DNA of 64,000 nt, from positions 5,828,001-5,892,000 of the forward strand of contig NZ_CP150145.1 of NCBI RefSeq assembly GCF_037963835.1, read 5' to 3'. This DNA is from Paenibacillus sp. FSL H8-0332 (GTDB lineage: Bacteria; Bacillota; Bacilli; Paenibacillales; Paenibacillaceae). The notes below the pieces were generated by a model. The model did no database searches. It saw only the letters and a program-made list of their open reading frames with translations, and was not told where the DNA came from. The translations under genes were made by a program, and so were the position numbers. Of this stretch, positions 35,628 to 44,154 are shown piece after piece (positions within the stretch are counted from its first letter, which is position 1; every line of letters begins with the position of its first letter).

Positions 35628-35683
35628 GAGTAGGTACGCTTGTATGGCATTTTGAAACTATCAACTCGGAGGTGTAGTATTTC

Positions 35684-36682
35684 ATGACAATAGAGCAAAC
35701 CGTTCCTATGAGCGATATGCTAATTATAGGCGGGGGACCAGCCGGTATGTTTGCCGCATTTTACGGCGGTATGCGTCAAGCTTCAGTAACCCTTATTGAG
35801 AGTATGCCCCAACTTGGAGGGCAGCTTGCTGCTCTGTATCCTGAGAAATATATTTATGATGTCGCAGGCTTCCCTAAGGTCACCGCACAGGAACTGGTGG
35901 ATAACCTTTCCCGGCAGATGGAGCTGTTCCAGTCCGATATCCGTCTGGAGGAGAAAGTCGTATCGGTTGTGAAACAGGAGGAGCGCCACTTCATCGTCAC
36001 CACCGACAAAGCTGAATATCACACCAGAGCCATCATCATCACCGCAGGTGTAGGCGCATTTGAACCGCGTCGTCTGGAGGTCCCTGATGCACAGCGCTTC
36101 GAGAAAGCCAACCTGCATTATTTCGTCAGCGATCTGAATGCTTATAAGGATAAGAAGGTGCTGATCAGCGGCGGTGGCGATTCTGCCGTGGACTGGGCGC
36201 TTATGCTGGAGCCCATTGCCGAGCAGGTCACACTGATTCACAGACGGGATAAATTCCGTGCGCATGAGCATAGTGTAGAGAATCTGATGAATTCCAAGGT
36301 GAACGTTATTACGCCATCCGAGATTACCGGGCTGCACGGTGAAGAATTCATTACCAAGGTCACCTTGTCCCATATCAAGACCAAGGAAACTCAGGAAATC
36401 GAAGTAGACAGCGTTATTGTCAATTTCGGCTTTGTCTCCTCCCTGGGACCGATTGCCGAGTGGGGAATCGAGATCGAAGGCAACTCTATTGTGGTTGACT
36501 CCCGCATGGAGACCAGCATCCCGGGAATCTTCTCCGCTGGCGATATTACCACCTATCCGGGCAAGCTGAAGCTGATTGCTGTCGGATTCGGAGAAGCGCC
36601 TACTGCCATCAATAATGCCAAGGTGTATATTGATCCGGAAGCGAAGCTGTCTCCCGGACACAGCAGCAATCTTAAGCTCTAG
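35684..36682 (+). CDS. Ferredoxin/flavodoxin--NADP+ reductase (YumC type)
   Basis: A 332-residue FAD enzyme of the thioredoxin-reductase-like ferredoxin-NADP+ reductases of Firmicutes. It has the FAD motif (LIIGGGPAGMFAAFYGGMR) and the NADPH motif (LISGGGDSAVDWALML), followed by HRRDKFRAHE. The C-terminal FAD region is FSAGDITTYPGK. It has no CxxC redox pair between these motifs, which distinguishes it from thioredoxin reductase. A CGGAGG site precedes the ATG. The gene is divergent from ndh. Confidence 0.93.
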   Translation: MTIEQTVPMSDMLIIGGGPAGMFAAFYGGMRQASVTLIESMPQLGGQLAALYPEKYIYDVAGFPKVTAQELVDNLSRQMELFQSDIRLEEKVVSVVKQEERHFIVTTDKAEYHTRAIIITAGVGAFEPRRLEVPDAQRFEKANLHYFVSDLNAYKDKKVLISGGGDSAVDWALMLEPIAEQVTLIHRRDKFRAHEHSVENLMNSKVNVITPSEITGLHGEEFITKVTLSHIKTKETQEIEVDSVIVNFGFVSSLGPIAEWGIEIEGNSIVVDSRMETSIPGIFSAGDITTYPGKLKLIAVGFGEAPTAINNAKVYIDPEAKLSPGHSSNLKL

Positions 36683-36706
36683 AATTTATCGCTTATTGAT
36701 AATAAA

Positions 36707-36752
36707 AGGGTATCCTTTCAGGTTGATTCCACCTCAACTTGAAAAGATACCC
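36707..36752 (+). terminator. Terminator after the yumC-type gene
   Basis: A long hairpin (AGGGTATC, then TTTTCAGGTTGA, with its complement) and a following T-rich stretch lie 24 bases after the stop. It also faces the end of sda on the other strand. Confidence 0.8.
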
Positions 36753-36810
36753 TATTTCTTGGTGCTTGCGGTTTAATTAATTCCAATGCTGCAGAAATGT
36801 GCTCTGATCT

Positions 36811-36954
36811 TTAATGAAGAACCGCATGGACTGGAGAGTGTAAGTTCCGTTTGCGAATTTCAGCGAGAAGCAGGGCGATGAAATCATGCTCTAAATGCAG
36901 CTCTATAGCTCTGTGATAGGAGTCCAGCAGCATCTCATCCGACAATTCAACCAT
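36811..36954 (-). CDS. sda: Sporulation checkpoint inhibitor Sda
   Basis: A 47-residue peptide starting MVELSDEMLLDSYHRAIELH and continuing LEHDFIALLLAEIRKRNL. It matches the pattern of Bacillus Sda (LSDELLIESY, a central DFI, then EI-R/K-R-L), the antiparallel helical hairpin that blocks the sporulation kinase KinA when replication is disturbed. A GGTAGGTG site precedes the ATG at 36954. Upstream are a good promoter and several DnaA boxes, as expected for a gene controlled by DnaA. It is too short for usual length cut-offs and easy to miss. Confidence 0.85.
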   Translation of the reverse strand: MVELSDEMLLDSYHRAIELHLEHDFIALLLAEIRKRNLHSPVHAVLH

Positions 36955-36992
36955 AACGTTCACCTACCTTTCCTTTATTTGGATCTGAATCT

Positions 36993-37021
36993 ATCATAGC
37001 AAACTATCATTTTTCGAACAA
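36993..37021 (-). promoter_or_regulatory. Promoter of sda
   Basis: On the minus strand TTGTTC and TATGAT are separated by 17 bases, about 45 bases upstream of the start codon. A perfect DnaA box ends 10 bases upstream of the -35 element. Confidence 0.6.
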
Positions 37022-37030
37022 GCGTTCTCA

Positions 37031-37154
37031 TTATCCACAAGCTGCTGTGGAGATCCTGTGTATAATATGTTAGTAAGGGTTATATTGTCAGGAATTCCGC
37101 AGTGGACTATGGGGATAACAGTTATACACAGGGCTGAAACCTGACATCTCCACA
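37031..37154. promoter_or_regulatory. Cluster of DnaA boxes upstream of sda
   Basis: Three boxes match TTATNCACA exactly: TTATCCACA at 37031-37039 (plus), and TTATACACA at 37057-37065 (minus) and 37122-37130 (plus). TTATCCCCA at 37110-37118 (minus) has one mismatch. ATCTCCACA at 37046-37054 (minus) and 37146-37154 (plus) has two mismatches. All lie just upstream of the sda promoter. Confidence 0.8.
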
Positions 37155-37281
37155 AAAAAACTTTTTTAGAATGTTCATAATTGGCTGGGATATTTCTTGT
37201 TGTATTACCTCGGATTTCAAACAACTAAACGCAATATTAGCCTATTACTATATTTATCGTCAAATATAAAAATTTTATTAA

Positions 37282-37944
37282 TCATTTTGGTCTTGTATTT
37301 ACTTCCAAAATCCAAATCTTCCCCCGATGATCCACGGCATAATCGAAGCCCAGTTCACCGATCCCAGGAAAATGACGCTCCAGCAGCTCGATACAGACTA
37401 TAGTCAGCCTGCGCATCTCCGCCTTCTTGGAAGACGTCCCCACTCTCGGCAGTGATCTTCGCAGTCCCTGACGGCAGCTAAGCATTGTACCCCCTTTGCA
37501 GAGATTCGTAACGAACAATCCCGGCCGGGCTACTCTCCCTACCATAGAGCGGAACTCCCAGTGATCGCCGACCTTCACCACCTTGACCCGGTAATCAATC
37601 GGGCGCCCGGAGATCCGTGCAAGGGAGATCCCCTGCTGAATCAAATATTTCCGTTTCACCTTGAATCTGTCCAGTGCCTGGCGCATGGAAGTGAAGTCTC
37701 CATAGATACGTGTGTTCTGCATATACGTGAAGCCGTACCCCCTATGATCCCGGAACACCTTGATGACACCATATCCTCCTCCGCCTACAACCGGCTTGAT
37801 GACAACATTACCGTAGCTTCCAAGCATCGCGGACAATCCGGCAGCACTATATTCCCGCGTTCTCGGAATGTAACCGGCAACCCGTGAATCGCTAAGCAGC
37901 GCCGCCGTCTTCAGCAGCTTGCTTGCCAGTTCTCTCCCCGCCAT
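37282..37944 (-). CDS. YheC/YheD-family ATP-grasp protein
   Basis: A 220-residue protein of the YheC/YheD family, associated with the endospore coat in Bacillus. It has the ATP-grasp glycine-rich stretch (VIKPVVGGGGYGVIKVF), a central YLIQQGISLARISGRPIDYR and the metal-binding end ILEVNTRPK. It stops directly after this motif; relatives often extend about 20 residues more, so the C-terminus may be slightly truncated. GAGAGGG precedes the ATG. Its substrate is unknown. Confidence 0.82.
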   Translation of the reverse strand: MAGRELASKLLKTAALLSDSRVAGYIPRTREYSAAGLSAMLGSYGNVVIKPVVGGGGYGVIKVFRDHRGYGFTYMQNTRIYGDFTSMRQALDRFKVKRKYLIQQGISLARISGRPIDYRVKVVKVGDHWEFRSMVGRVARPGLFVTNLCKGGTMLSCRQGLRRSLPRVGTSSKKAEMRRLTIVCIELLERHFPGIGELGFDYAVDHRGKIWILEVNTRPK

Positions 37945-38143
37945 TATTTGCCCTCTCCTTTCGCATTCCCAGCCTACCCTATAGATTACTCACGAAAGGC
38001 CGTGCCCTCCTGTATGATTGTCCGTGGTATAGCAGTCCACAGCAAAAAAGGGCATATGGCTGCGGGGCCTTATGTCCCTGATTCATTTGACTGGAAAATC
38101 ACTAAAATACGTTGTATTATTGCCTGAAAGGGAGGGTTTCCTA

Positions 38144-38353
38144 ATGGCAGAGTTTTTTGAAATCCTGTATTGGTTTGCGATGATCGGCATGTCTGTTGTA
38201 CTGGCAGGAACGACGATACTCGTCTGTGCGCTTGGCTTCAAATTCATCAAAGACCGGCGCAGACTGCTCGGTGCCGGCTGCATCGCCTTTTCCCTGGGGG
38301 CCTCCGCCCTGATCGTATTCATGATTAACCTGAAATTCATTCTCGCCGTCTGA
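38144..38353 (+). CDS. Small two-helix membrane protein
   Basis: A 69-residue protein, MAEFFEILYWFAMIGMSVVL at its start, with two hydrophobic helices separated by a basic loop (KFIKDRRRLLG). I chose the ATG at 38144 because GGGAGG lies ten bases upstream; an earlier ATG at 38072 has no such site. No family is recognised. The following 336 bases up to 38690 contain no gene that I can support. Confidence 0.6.
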   Translation: MAEFFEILYWFAMIGMSVVLAGTTILVCALGFKFIKDRRRLLGAGCIAFSLGASALIVFMINLKFILAV

Positions 38354-38690
38354 AGCTTGTTCCCGAGCAGTGGCCCAGGAAGCGTATCGCCTAACTCCTG
38401 TCTCCACTGCTGCCTTCGGGCGGAACTCTTAAGCGTCCATTCAAATGATTCATAGATTCGCCCCGTTACATTATTCTATGAAAACTGCGGCAGGCTGGCC
38501 TGTGCAGACAGACTGCTTCATTCGCTGAGCAGGTTCCGGCCTATTCCCCACCTTTTTGCTCTCTCTCCCTCCTGCAAGACACTCCAATCTTTGAAATTTC
38601 CGTTCAGACAACAACTTTTTCACTTTATATCCGTAATATGTATGTGCAATAAATTGGAAGACCCAATATTTTGAAAAAGGAGATTCTATC

Positions 38691-41486
38691 GTGTCTAAAC
38701 CTGTATACGGCAAGCAAGCTTCTTCATCCAAGGTTATCGAGAAAAGCCCGGGAGCAGCTTGGGCGCTCTGCATTGCATTCATCCTGTTCCTGGGCTGGGC
38801 ACCCTTTCAGGTTGGACTATTCAACGGGATGAGATCAGAATTTGAGAAGCCCATTTATGTAGCTGCATTGCTGAGCGGCCTGCTCCTGCTGGCCTGTGCG
38901 ATCCTGTATTTCAAAGCGTTCAGGCTGGAGGGACAGCGTGATCTGCTCACCGCAGCCGCCCTTCTGCTTCCCCTGACCTACGCTCTGTCACTGCTGGGTG
39001 CCGCTTCACATTATATGGCAATGAATATGCTGTTCACCCAATTTACCTATGCCGCAATTTTCATTACCAGTATGTATCTGCTCCGGCAGAAGCGGCTGAA
39101 TTACACCATCCAGCTAGGTGTACTCACCATAGCATATCTGATCGTCGGCTTCGGTCTATTGAACTGGCTCGGGAGCTGGAAGCTTGCCGGCAGTCTTGTA
39201 GGCTGGTTCTCACCCACTGTGGTTGGGGGCAGGTACGGCGACGCAGTGATGACCGACTCGAACGGGCTTCGCCTGACTTCCATTTTTCAGTATGCCAATA
39301 CATATGCAGCCTTCCTGATGGCGTTTCTGTTCGTGGCCGTATTCGCGCTGATCCGCTCCCGCAAATGGACTGGGCAGCTGATGCACGGCTTCATGCTGGT
39401 TCCAATAATAGTCTCCCTGCTTCTCACCTTATCCCGCGGCGGACTGGTCCTACTGCCGGTGGTATTCATTCTCCTGCTGCTCTTCCTGAAGCCGGTGCAG
39501 CAGATTCTCTGGACCCTGCATCTTGCTATTGCCGGCGTGTTATCCCTGCTGATTACGAATCCCGTCACCAGCCTGGGTCTGGAGCTGAACTCGGCATTCA
39601 CCTCTTCGGCAGCCCTGAAGGGCTGGGGCTACCTGCTGGGAGCATCGGCCTGTACAGGCGCTCTCTCCCTCGTTGTCCAGCGTTACTTGGCCCCTTGGCT
39701 AAGCCGTAAGCTGGGCAGCACGGAATCACGCCGCTGGAGCGGAGTGTGGCTTCCCCTGGTGTCTGTGGCTGGCGTCGCGGCGATCGCCTTCTTATTCATC
39801 GGCACCAGTGCTCGCAATGTGCTGCCGGCGAATATCGGGACACGGCTGGAGAATATCAACTTCAGGCAGCACAGTGTCCTTGAACGTTTTACCTTTTACA
39901 AAGATGCAATGAAAGTAGTCAAGGATTATCCGGTATTAGGAACGGGAGGCGGGGGCTGGGCATCGCTCTATGAGCATTATCAGAACAACCCTTACCTGAG
40001 CCGCCAGGTTCATAACTTTTTTCTGCAATATCTGATCGAAGTGGGAATCGTCGGTTTCCTTGTGTTCATGGGCTTTATTCTGTTTATTTTCAGCAAATAC
40101 ATCCGAGGGTACGTGAAACGGGAGAACGACGACTACAATAACGGTTTCTTCTACCTCATTATTGCCTTGTCTATTCTGGTCCACAGCCTGCTGGATTTCA
40201 ACTTAAGTTATGCGTTTATGGGTATCCTGGTGTTCCTGTCTCTGGGGGGCATGGCTGTTGCCATGGAGAGCAAGCCGCTCCGGCTTCAGTGGAACAAGCT
40301 CTGGGTTAGGGCAGGCTATTACGGACTGCTGGGGATCGGCACCGGATATCTGCTGTTCCTGTCTCTCGGGTACATCAGTTCAAGCTCTGAAGCTTATGCA
40401 GCCAAGAAGCTGATCCAAGTGAGCCAGTCCTATGAGGAGATCAAAGCTCCTTTGGTAAAAGCACTCAAAACCCGTCCGAATCACCCGGAATCCGCCACTT
40501 ATCTGTCTCTGCTGGATCAGAAGGTGTATGAGCAGACCAAGAATGAGCAGTTCCTGGACGAGGCCTATGCGGTTTTGACCCTCGCGCTGAAGGATGAGCC
40601 GTATAACAAAGAGCTGCTGACCCAGCTCGCAGGCTATTATGACCTGAAGGGCCAGAGTGATGAGGCCTATCATGTCTATCTGGACAATGCGGACAAGTTC
40701 ATGTGGGACATTAACTGGTACGACCAATTAATCAGCCGTGCTTCCCTCCTTGGATTGCAGGCCTACGCCAAGCAGGATGAATCAGGGCAACAGAAGTATT
40801 TCGATTCGGCATTAGCTGTGTATAAGCATATAACCGATGGTATAGAGCACCTGAAGAGCCTCCCTCCCGAGCAGCTTCAGGGCCGGGAATTCTTCGTTAT
40901 CTCCACTACTGCCCTGAATGCAGGCCGAATCCAGCATATGACAGGTGATGAGGAAGCTGCACTGACAACGATCAAGCAGGGCTTCATCAATGGATATGAG
41001 GACCTGACGGACGCTGGACGCCTGTGGACTACAGAATGGTACAGCGCAGTCATAGGCCGGTCCCAGGAGCTGGGAGCCGCAGCATTGAAGCGGGCACAGG
41101 AGGCCTATTCCCTGGGGAATAATGATCTGGGGGATCAAGAGACACTGGGTAAGAACCGGTATTTCAAAACCGGGCTGGACGCTTATGCCCACGCGGCTGC
41201 AGACCGGGATGCGCAGCAGCAGGGCGTCACCATCACACCGGATATGCTCCTGAACACCGGAAAGATCCAGTATATGTCCCAAGACATGCAGGCCGCAGAA
41301 GCCACACTGAAGCAAGGCCTAAGTGAGGACTACAGCAATCCTGTTAACCGCGAGCTTGCCCGGTGGTTGCTGGCAGTTCAGCAGCGGATGCAGAGCGCCC
41401 AGGATCAGGCGGTCTATCAGAAGCTGATTGCCGCCGATCCTGAAGAAGCGGCGAAGATTAATGAAGTGGCGGGGATGCCGCTGTAA
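38691..41486 (+). CDS. O-antigen-ligase-like membrane protein with TPR domain
   Basis: A 931-residue protein. The N-terminal 570 residues hold about 12 hydrophobic helices with the Wzy_C/O-antigen-ligase signature near GTGGGGWASLYEHYQNNPY and an exposed loop between late helices. The C-terminal 340 residues are hydrophilic and helical, with TPR-like repeats. In Gram-positive bacteria such proteins probably polymerise or attach exopolysaccharide or other wall glycans. The start is a GTG eight bases after AAGGAG. It is monocistronic with its own terminator; no polysaccharide genes adjoin it, so the glycan is unknown. Confidence 0.82.
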   Translation: MSKPVYGKQASSSKVIEKSPGAAWALCIAFILFLGWAPFQVGLFNGMRSEFEKPIYVAALLSGLLLLACAILYFKAFRLEGQRDLLTAAALLLPLTYALSLLGAASHYMAMNMLFTQFTYAAIFITSMYLLRQKRLNYTIQLGVLTIAYLIVGFGLLNWLGSWKLAGSLVGWFSPTVVGGRYGDAVMTDSNGLRLTSIFQYANTYAAFLMAFLFVAVFALIRSRKWTGQLMHGFMLVPIIVSLLLTLSRGGLVLLPVVFILLLLFLKPVQQILWTLHLAIAGVLSLLITNPVTSLGLELNSAFTSSAALKGWGYLLGASACTGALSLVVQRYLAPWLSRKLGSTESRRWSGVWLPLVSVAGVAAIAFLFIGTSARNVLPANIGTRLENINFRQHSVLERFTFYKDAMKVVKDYPVLGTGGGGWASLYEHYQNNPYLSRQVHNFFLQYLIEVGIVGFLVFMGFILFIFSKYIRGYVKRENDDYNNGFFYLIIALSILVHSLLDFNLSYAFMGILVFLSLGGMAVAMESKPLRLQWNKLWVRAGYYGLLGIGTGYLLFLSLGYISSSSEAYAAKKLIQVSQSYEEIKAPLVKALKTRPNHPESATYLSLLDQKVYEQTKNEQFLDEAYAVLTLALKDEPYNKELLTQLAGYYDLKGQSDEAYHVYLDNADKFMWDINWYDQLISRASLLGLQAYAKQDESGQQKYFDSALAVYKHITDGIEHLKSLPPEQLQGREFFVISTTALNAGRIQHMTGDEEAALTTIKQGFINGYEDLTDAGRLWTTEWYSAVIGRSQELGAAALKRAQEAYSLGNNDLGDQETLGKNRYFKTGLDAYAHAAADRDAQQQGVTITPDMLLNTGKIQYMSQDMQAAEATLKQGLSEDYSNPVNRELARWLLAVQQRMQSAQDQAVYQKLIAADPEEAAKINEVAGMPL

Positions 41487-41515
41487 CCGCACCATAGCAG
41501 TTATCCCTTAAATAA

Positions 41516-41557
41516 CAGCAAAGAGAGCGCCTGCCTGCGGCAGTGCGCTCTTTGCTG
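41516..41557 (+). terminator. Terminator after the O-antigen-ligase-like gene
   Basis: CAGCAAAGAGAGCGC pairs with GCGCTCTTTGCTG around a GC-rich loop, 30 bases after the stop. Confidence 0.75.
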
Positions 41558-41650
41558 TGTGCGGGGGCCGAGCCGCTATTTTATAGCCATTGGCTTGGCG
41601 GCTGATCATCTCTTCTTTTTGCTAGATTTACTCTGTATTTCTTGTTCTAA

Positions 41651-41810
41651 TTGTATTTCCTACAATAGATACCGCTAAAATTCATCCAAAAAGACAAACT
41701 ATTGCACTTCGTACAGCAGAATCTCAGCAAATAGGCATTATCAAACCATAATCCAAAAATCAAATGTATGAAATACAGCAGCATGCATTTTAAGGTGAAA
41801 TAAAGTGAAA
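41651..41810. repeat. AT-rich degenerate repeat with 51-bp spacing
   Basis: A unit like TTGTATTTCCTACAATAGAT at 41651 recurs as TTGCACTTCGTACAGCAGAA at 41702, exactly 51 bases later. A third related copy (TGTATGAAATACAGCAGCAT) starts at 41765, 62 bases on. Each has a small dyad (TGTA/TACA type). The 41558-41880 gap holds nothing else that I can support as a gene. Confidence 0.55.
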
Positions 41811-41880
41811 TCTAGTGTAGAAAATGCAATCAGAGCGAGTGGGCAACCTAACTGGCGGGCTACAGTCCAACCCTTGAACC

Positions 41881-42432
41881 CTACAACCCGGCACGCGGAT
41901 GCAGCGCCTTATACTCATCCTCCAGAATCGAATATTGATAGGAGTCCATCCACTTCTCTTTATGATACATATGTCCCCGCAGATGCCCTTCGTATGTCAT
42001 ACCAAGCTTCTGCATCACCCGGGCTGAACCGATATTCTCCGGGCGGCAAGTCGCATAGATCCGGTGAAGCTCCAGCTTATGAAAGCCCAAGTCCAGCAGT
42101 GCGGCAGCAGCCTCAGTAGCATAACCCTGTCCCCAGTACAGCCTGTTGTAGCAATAGCCGATTTCTCCCTGCCCTGTTCCGGTAATATGCAGGCCGCAGC
42201 CGCCGATCAGCAGCCCGTTCTCCTTCAGGATAACCGCATATTCGAATCCCTGGCGCGGCTCCTCCTGCTGCAATTCCAGCGTATGGCGGATATAGTCGCG
42301 GGTATCCTCCAATGAATTCGGCCCCCAGATCGAATGCGTTACCACTGCCGGGTCAGAAGCATACTCATGCACCTGCACCATGTCTTCCTCGATGAATTCC
42401 CTGATGATCAGACGTCTGGTCTCAAATTCCAT
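41881..42432 (-). CDS. RimJ/RimL-type GNAT acetyltransferase
   Basis: A 183-residue N-acetyltransferase of the Acetyltransf_3 group. It starts MEFETRRLIIREFIEEDMVQ, a pattern typical of RimJ/RimL-like enzymes. The acetyl-CoA region is GEIGYCYNRLYWGQGYATEA, followed by the conserved HKLELHRIYATCRPENIGSA and LGMTYEGHLRGH. I use the ATG at 42432, preceded by AAGGAGG; an upstream in-frame ATG has no site. Substrate unknown. Confidence 0.88.
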   Translation of the reverse strand: MEFETRRLIIREFIEEDMVQVHEYASDPAVVTHSIWGPNSLEDTRDYIRHTLELQQEEPRQGFEYAVILKENGLLIGGCGLHITGTGQGEIGYCYNRLYWGQGYATEAAAALLDLGFHKLELHRIYATCRPENIGSARVMQKLGMTYEGHLRGHMYHKEKWMDSYQYSILEDEYKALHPRAGL

Positions 42433-42488
42433 ATTTCTGCGGCCTCCTTCAGATTTCCCCATATTAGTGTAAAACTTTACCACAAAAA

Positions 42489-42529
42489 GGACAGGCCTGC
42501 CACCGCAAACTGCGGTAACGAGCCTGTCC
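42489..42529 (-). terminator. Terminator of the eight-gene metNIQ-type operon
   Basis: GGACAGGC pairs with GCCTGTCC and encloses a second stem (ACCGCA with TGCGGT). On the minus strand it is followed by a T run. It lies 18 bases after the last gene. Confidence 0.8.
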
Positions 42530-42546
42530 CTTACGCGCTCACGCGT

Positions 42547-43323
42547 CTATTCAAATACATATTCTCCTTCACCCACAGTCAGCGTCTGTCCCTTAAGCTG
42601 AGGGGAATCGGTCCGGAGAATGACCCGGCTGAACTGGTTCTCCGTGCCCTGCACGAAATTGAAGGTCTGCTGATCTCCTGCCTTAAGACTGTAGCTGCCG
42701 TCCAAACCGTCCGCAGGCCCGCTCACTGGAAGACCGAACAGCTCACTCCAGTGGTTAGCGGCAGCGGCAGGCTCGGAGACACGGAAGACTGCACCCGCCA
42801 TGTCTACCTTCCCGGCAGGATGGGGCTGATTGATTCCGGCAGCGTTCAGGCTGTCCAGCCGCTCCTCATCCGCCTGACTCCACTGGATAATGAACGGATA
42901 GACCAGTCCCTGAAAGTCGCCGTCAATGGTCATCATCCGCCACTCGATGATCCGGCCTTGGTTGTCCAGACGCCGGCCGTCAATAATGGGTGACAGTGCC
43001 AATCCCGCAGCCTTCAGTTTACCCTCTACTGCCACAATATCATCTGTCCGCAGCACCACTCTACTCAAGACCTCGTGCTCCGGCAGAACGGTAACGGCAT
43101 CCCGCACAACTACGTTATGCTTAGTCCTACGCGCCAGCTCCAGGTTCTCGATCCCGAGGAACTCCAGGTAGGTGAGCCCGAAATAGCTCAAGGCGTTATA
43201 CGTTCCCCAATCCTTATGCGATCCGCCCCGGAAGGCTGTCAGGCCATGCTCCGCGAAGAGCTTCACCGGCTGGTCCAGATCATTCACATAGTGTACCAGG
43301 TGATCCCATTTCAGCACGGCCAT
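42547..43323 (-). CDS. VOC-superfamily glyoxalase-like protein
   Basis: A 258-residue protein of the vicinal-oxygen-chelate superfamily (glyoxalase-like, two-domain type). The N-terminal metal-ligand region is MAVLKWDHLVHYVNDLDQPV, and a second beta-alpha-beta-beta-beta unit starts near residue 175. Its ATG overlaps the stop of the proC-like gene by one base (TAATG), so it is the last gene of that operon. No specific reaction can be assigned. Confidence 0.82.
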   Translation of the reverse strand: MAVLKWDHLVHYVNDLDQPVKLFAEHGLTAFRGGSHKDWGTYNALSYFGLTYLEFLGIENLELARRTKHNVVVRDAVTVLPEHEVLSRVVLRTDDIVAVEGKLKAAGLALSPIIDGRRLDNQGRIIEWRMMTIDGDFQGLVYPFIIQWSQADEERLDSLNAAGINQPHPAGKVDMAGAVFRVSEPAAAANHWSELFGLPVSGPADGLDGSYSLKAGDQQTFNFVQGTENQFSRVILRTDSPQLKGQTLTVGEGEYVFE

Positions 43324-44138
43324 TACTTCTTCACTCCCAGTTCCGTGGTCCGCTTCACTGCGGCCAGTACACTCCGCTGCAATCCGGCAGCAAAATCACT
43401 GTTGTTCAGCTCATACAAGCCGTGCATCCCGACGCCGCCAGGCGAGTTATTGATATCCAGCAGTTGTCTTGGATGCAGTCCAGTCTGCTGTAGCATCGCT
43501 ACCGCTCCCAGCATATTCTCCAGCGCCACCTTCCAGGCTTGCTCCCGTGGCAATCCGGCAAGAACTCCGGCATCCGTGAACGACTCAATGAAATAATAGA
43601 TGTAGTTCGGTCCGGCTACCCCGAAGCCGGTGAAGATATCAATGTAGGACTCGTCCAGAACCTGCACCTTGCCGAAGCCAAGCAGGAATGCTTCCACCTG
43701 CTCCAGTGAAGCGGCTGCATTCAGGGCTACACCGCTGTAGCCGTAACCGGTATCGGTCAGGGTGTTCGGGATAACGCGGACAATCGGGCGTTCGGCTCCG
43801 AAATAATCTCCGAGCTGGGCAATCGTTACCCCCGCCACAATCGATACAATGACCGCAGACGGTGCGGCGGATTGCCGGATCAGGGCTCCAAGTGCAGTCA
43901 GATCATCCTGTGGACGAACAGCAATAACGATTAGCTCTGCGCCGGAGAGGGCCTCTTCCTGTGCGCTCTCCGTGTCTACGTTATATTTGGTTTTTAGAAG
44001 CCCAAGCCGGCCCTCATTAATATCTGACACACTGATCTGTCCGGCAGCCAGCGTACCGCCTGCCAGGCAGGCCCGGATGATCGCTTCCGCCATCTGCCCG
44101 CCGCCAATGAAATGAATCTTGCCTTTTGACACTTCCAT
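43323..44138 (-). CDS. Pyrroline-5-carboxylate reductase-like protein (ProC/ComER)
   Basis: A 271-residue NAD(P)H-dependent reductase of the ProC family. The Rossmann motif is FIGGGQMAEAIIRACLAGG, the middle has VRVIPNTLTDTGYGYSG, and the C-terminal helical dimer domain contains the signature-like NNSPGGVGMHGLYELNNSDF. ProC reduces pyrroline-5-carboxylate to proline. Here the enzyme sits inside a Met-type importer operon, so it may act on a related imino acid. The ATG at 44138 is only three bases from GGGAG; a GTG at 44132 is better spaced. Confidence 0.85.
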   Translation of the reverse strand: MEVSKGKIHFIGGGQMAEAIIRACLAGGTLAAGQISVSDINEGRLGLLKTKYNVDTESAQEEALSGAELIVIAVRPQDDLTALGALIRQSAAPSAVIVSIVAGVTIAQLGDYFGAERPIVRVIPNTLTDTGYGYSGVALNAAASLEQVEAFLLGFGKVQVLDESYIDIFTGFGVAGPNYIYYFIESFTDAGVLAGLPREQAWKVALENMLGAVAMLQQTGLHPRQLLDINNSPGGVGMHGLYELNNSDFAAGLQRSVLAAVKRTTELGVKK

Positions 44139-44154
44139 TCACTCCCTGATTAGA

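Noticed and set aside
37031..37154. Could the DnaA-box cluster be a replication origin?
   Set aside because: No dnaA, dnaN or rpmH is near, no AT-rich unwinding region is apparent, and the cluster directly precedes sda, where DnaA boxes are expected.
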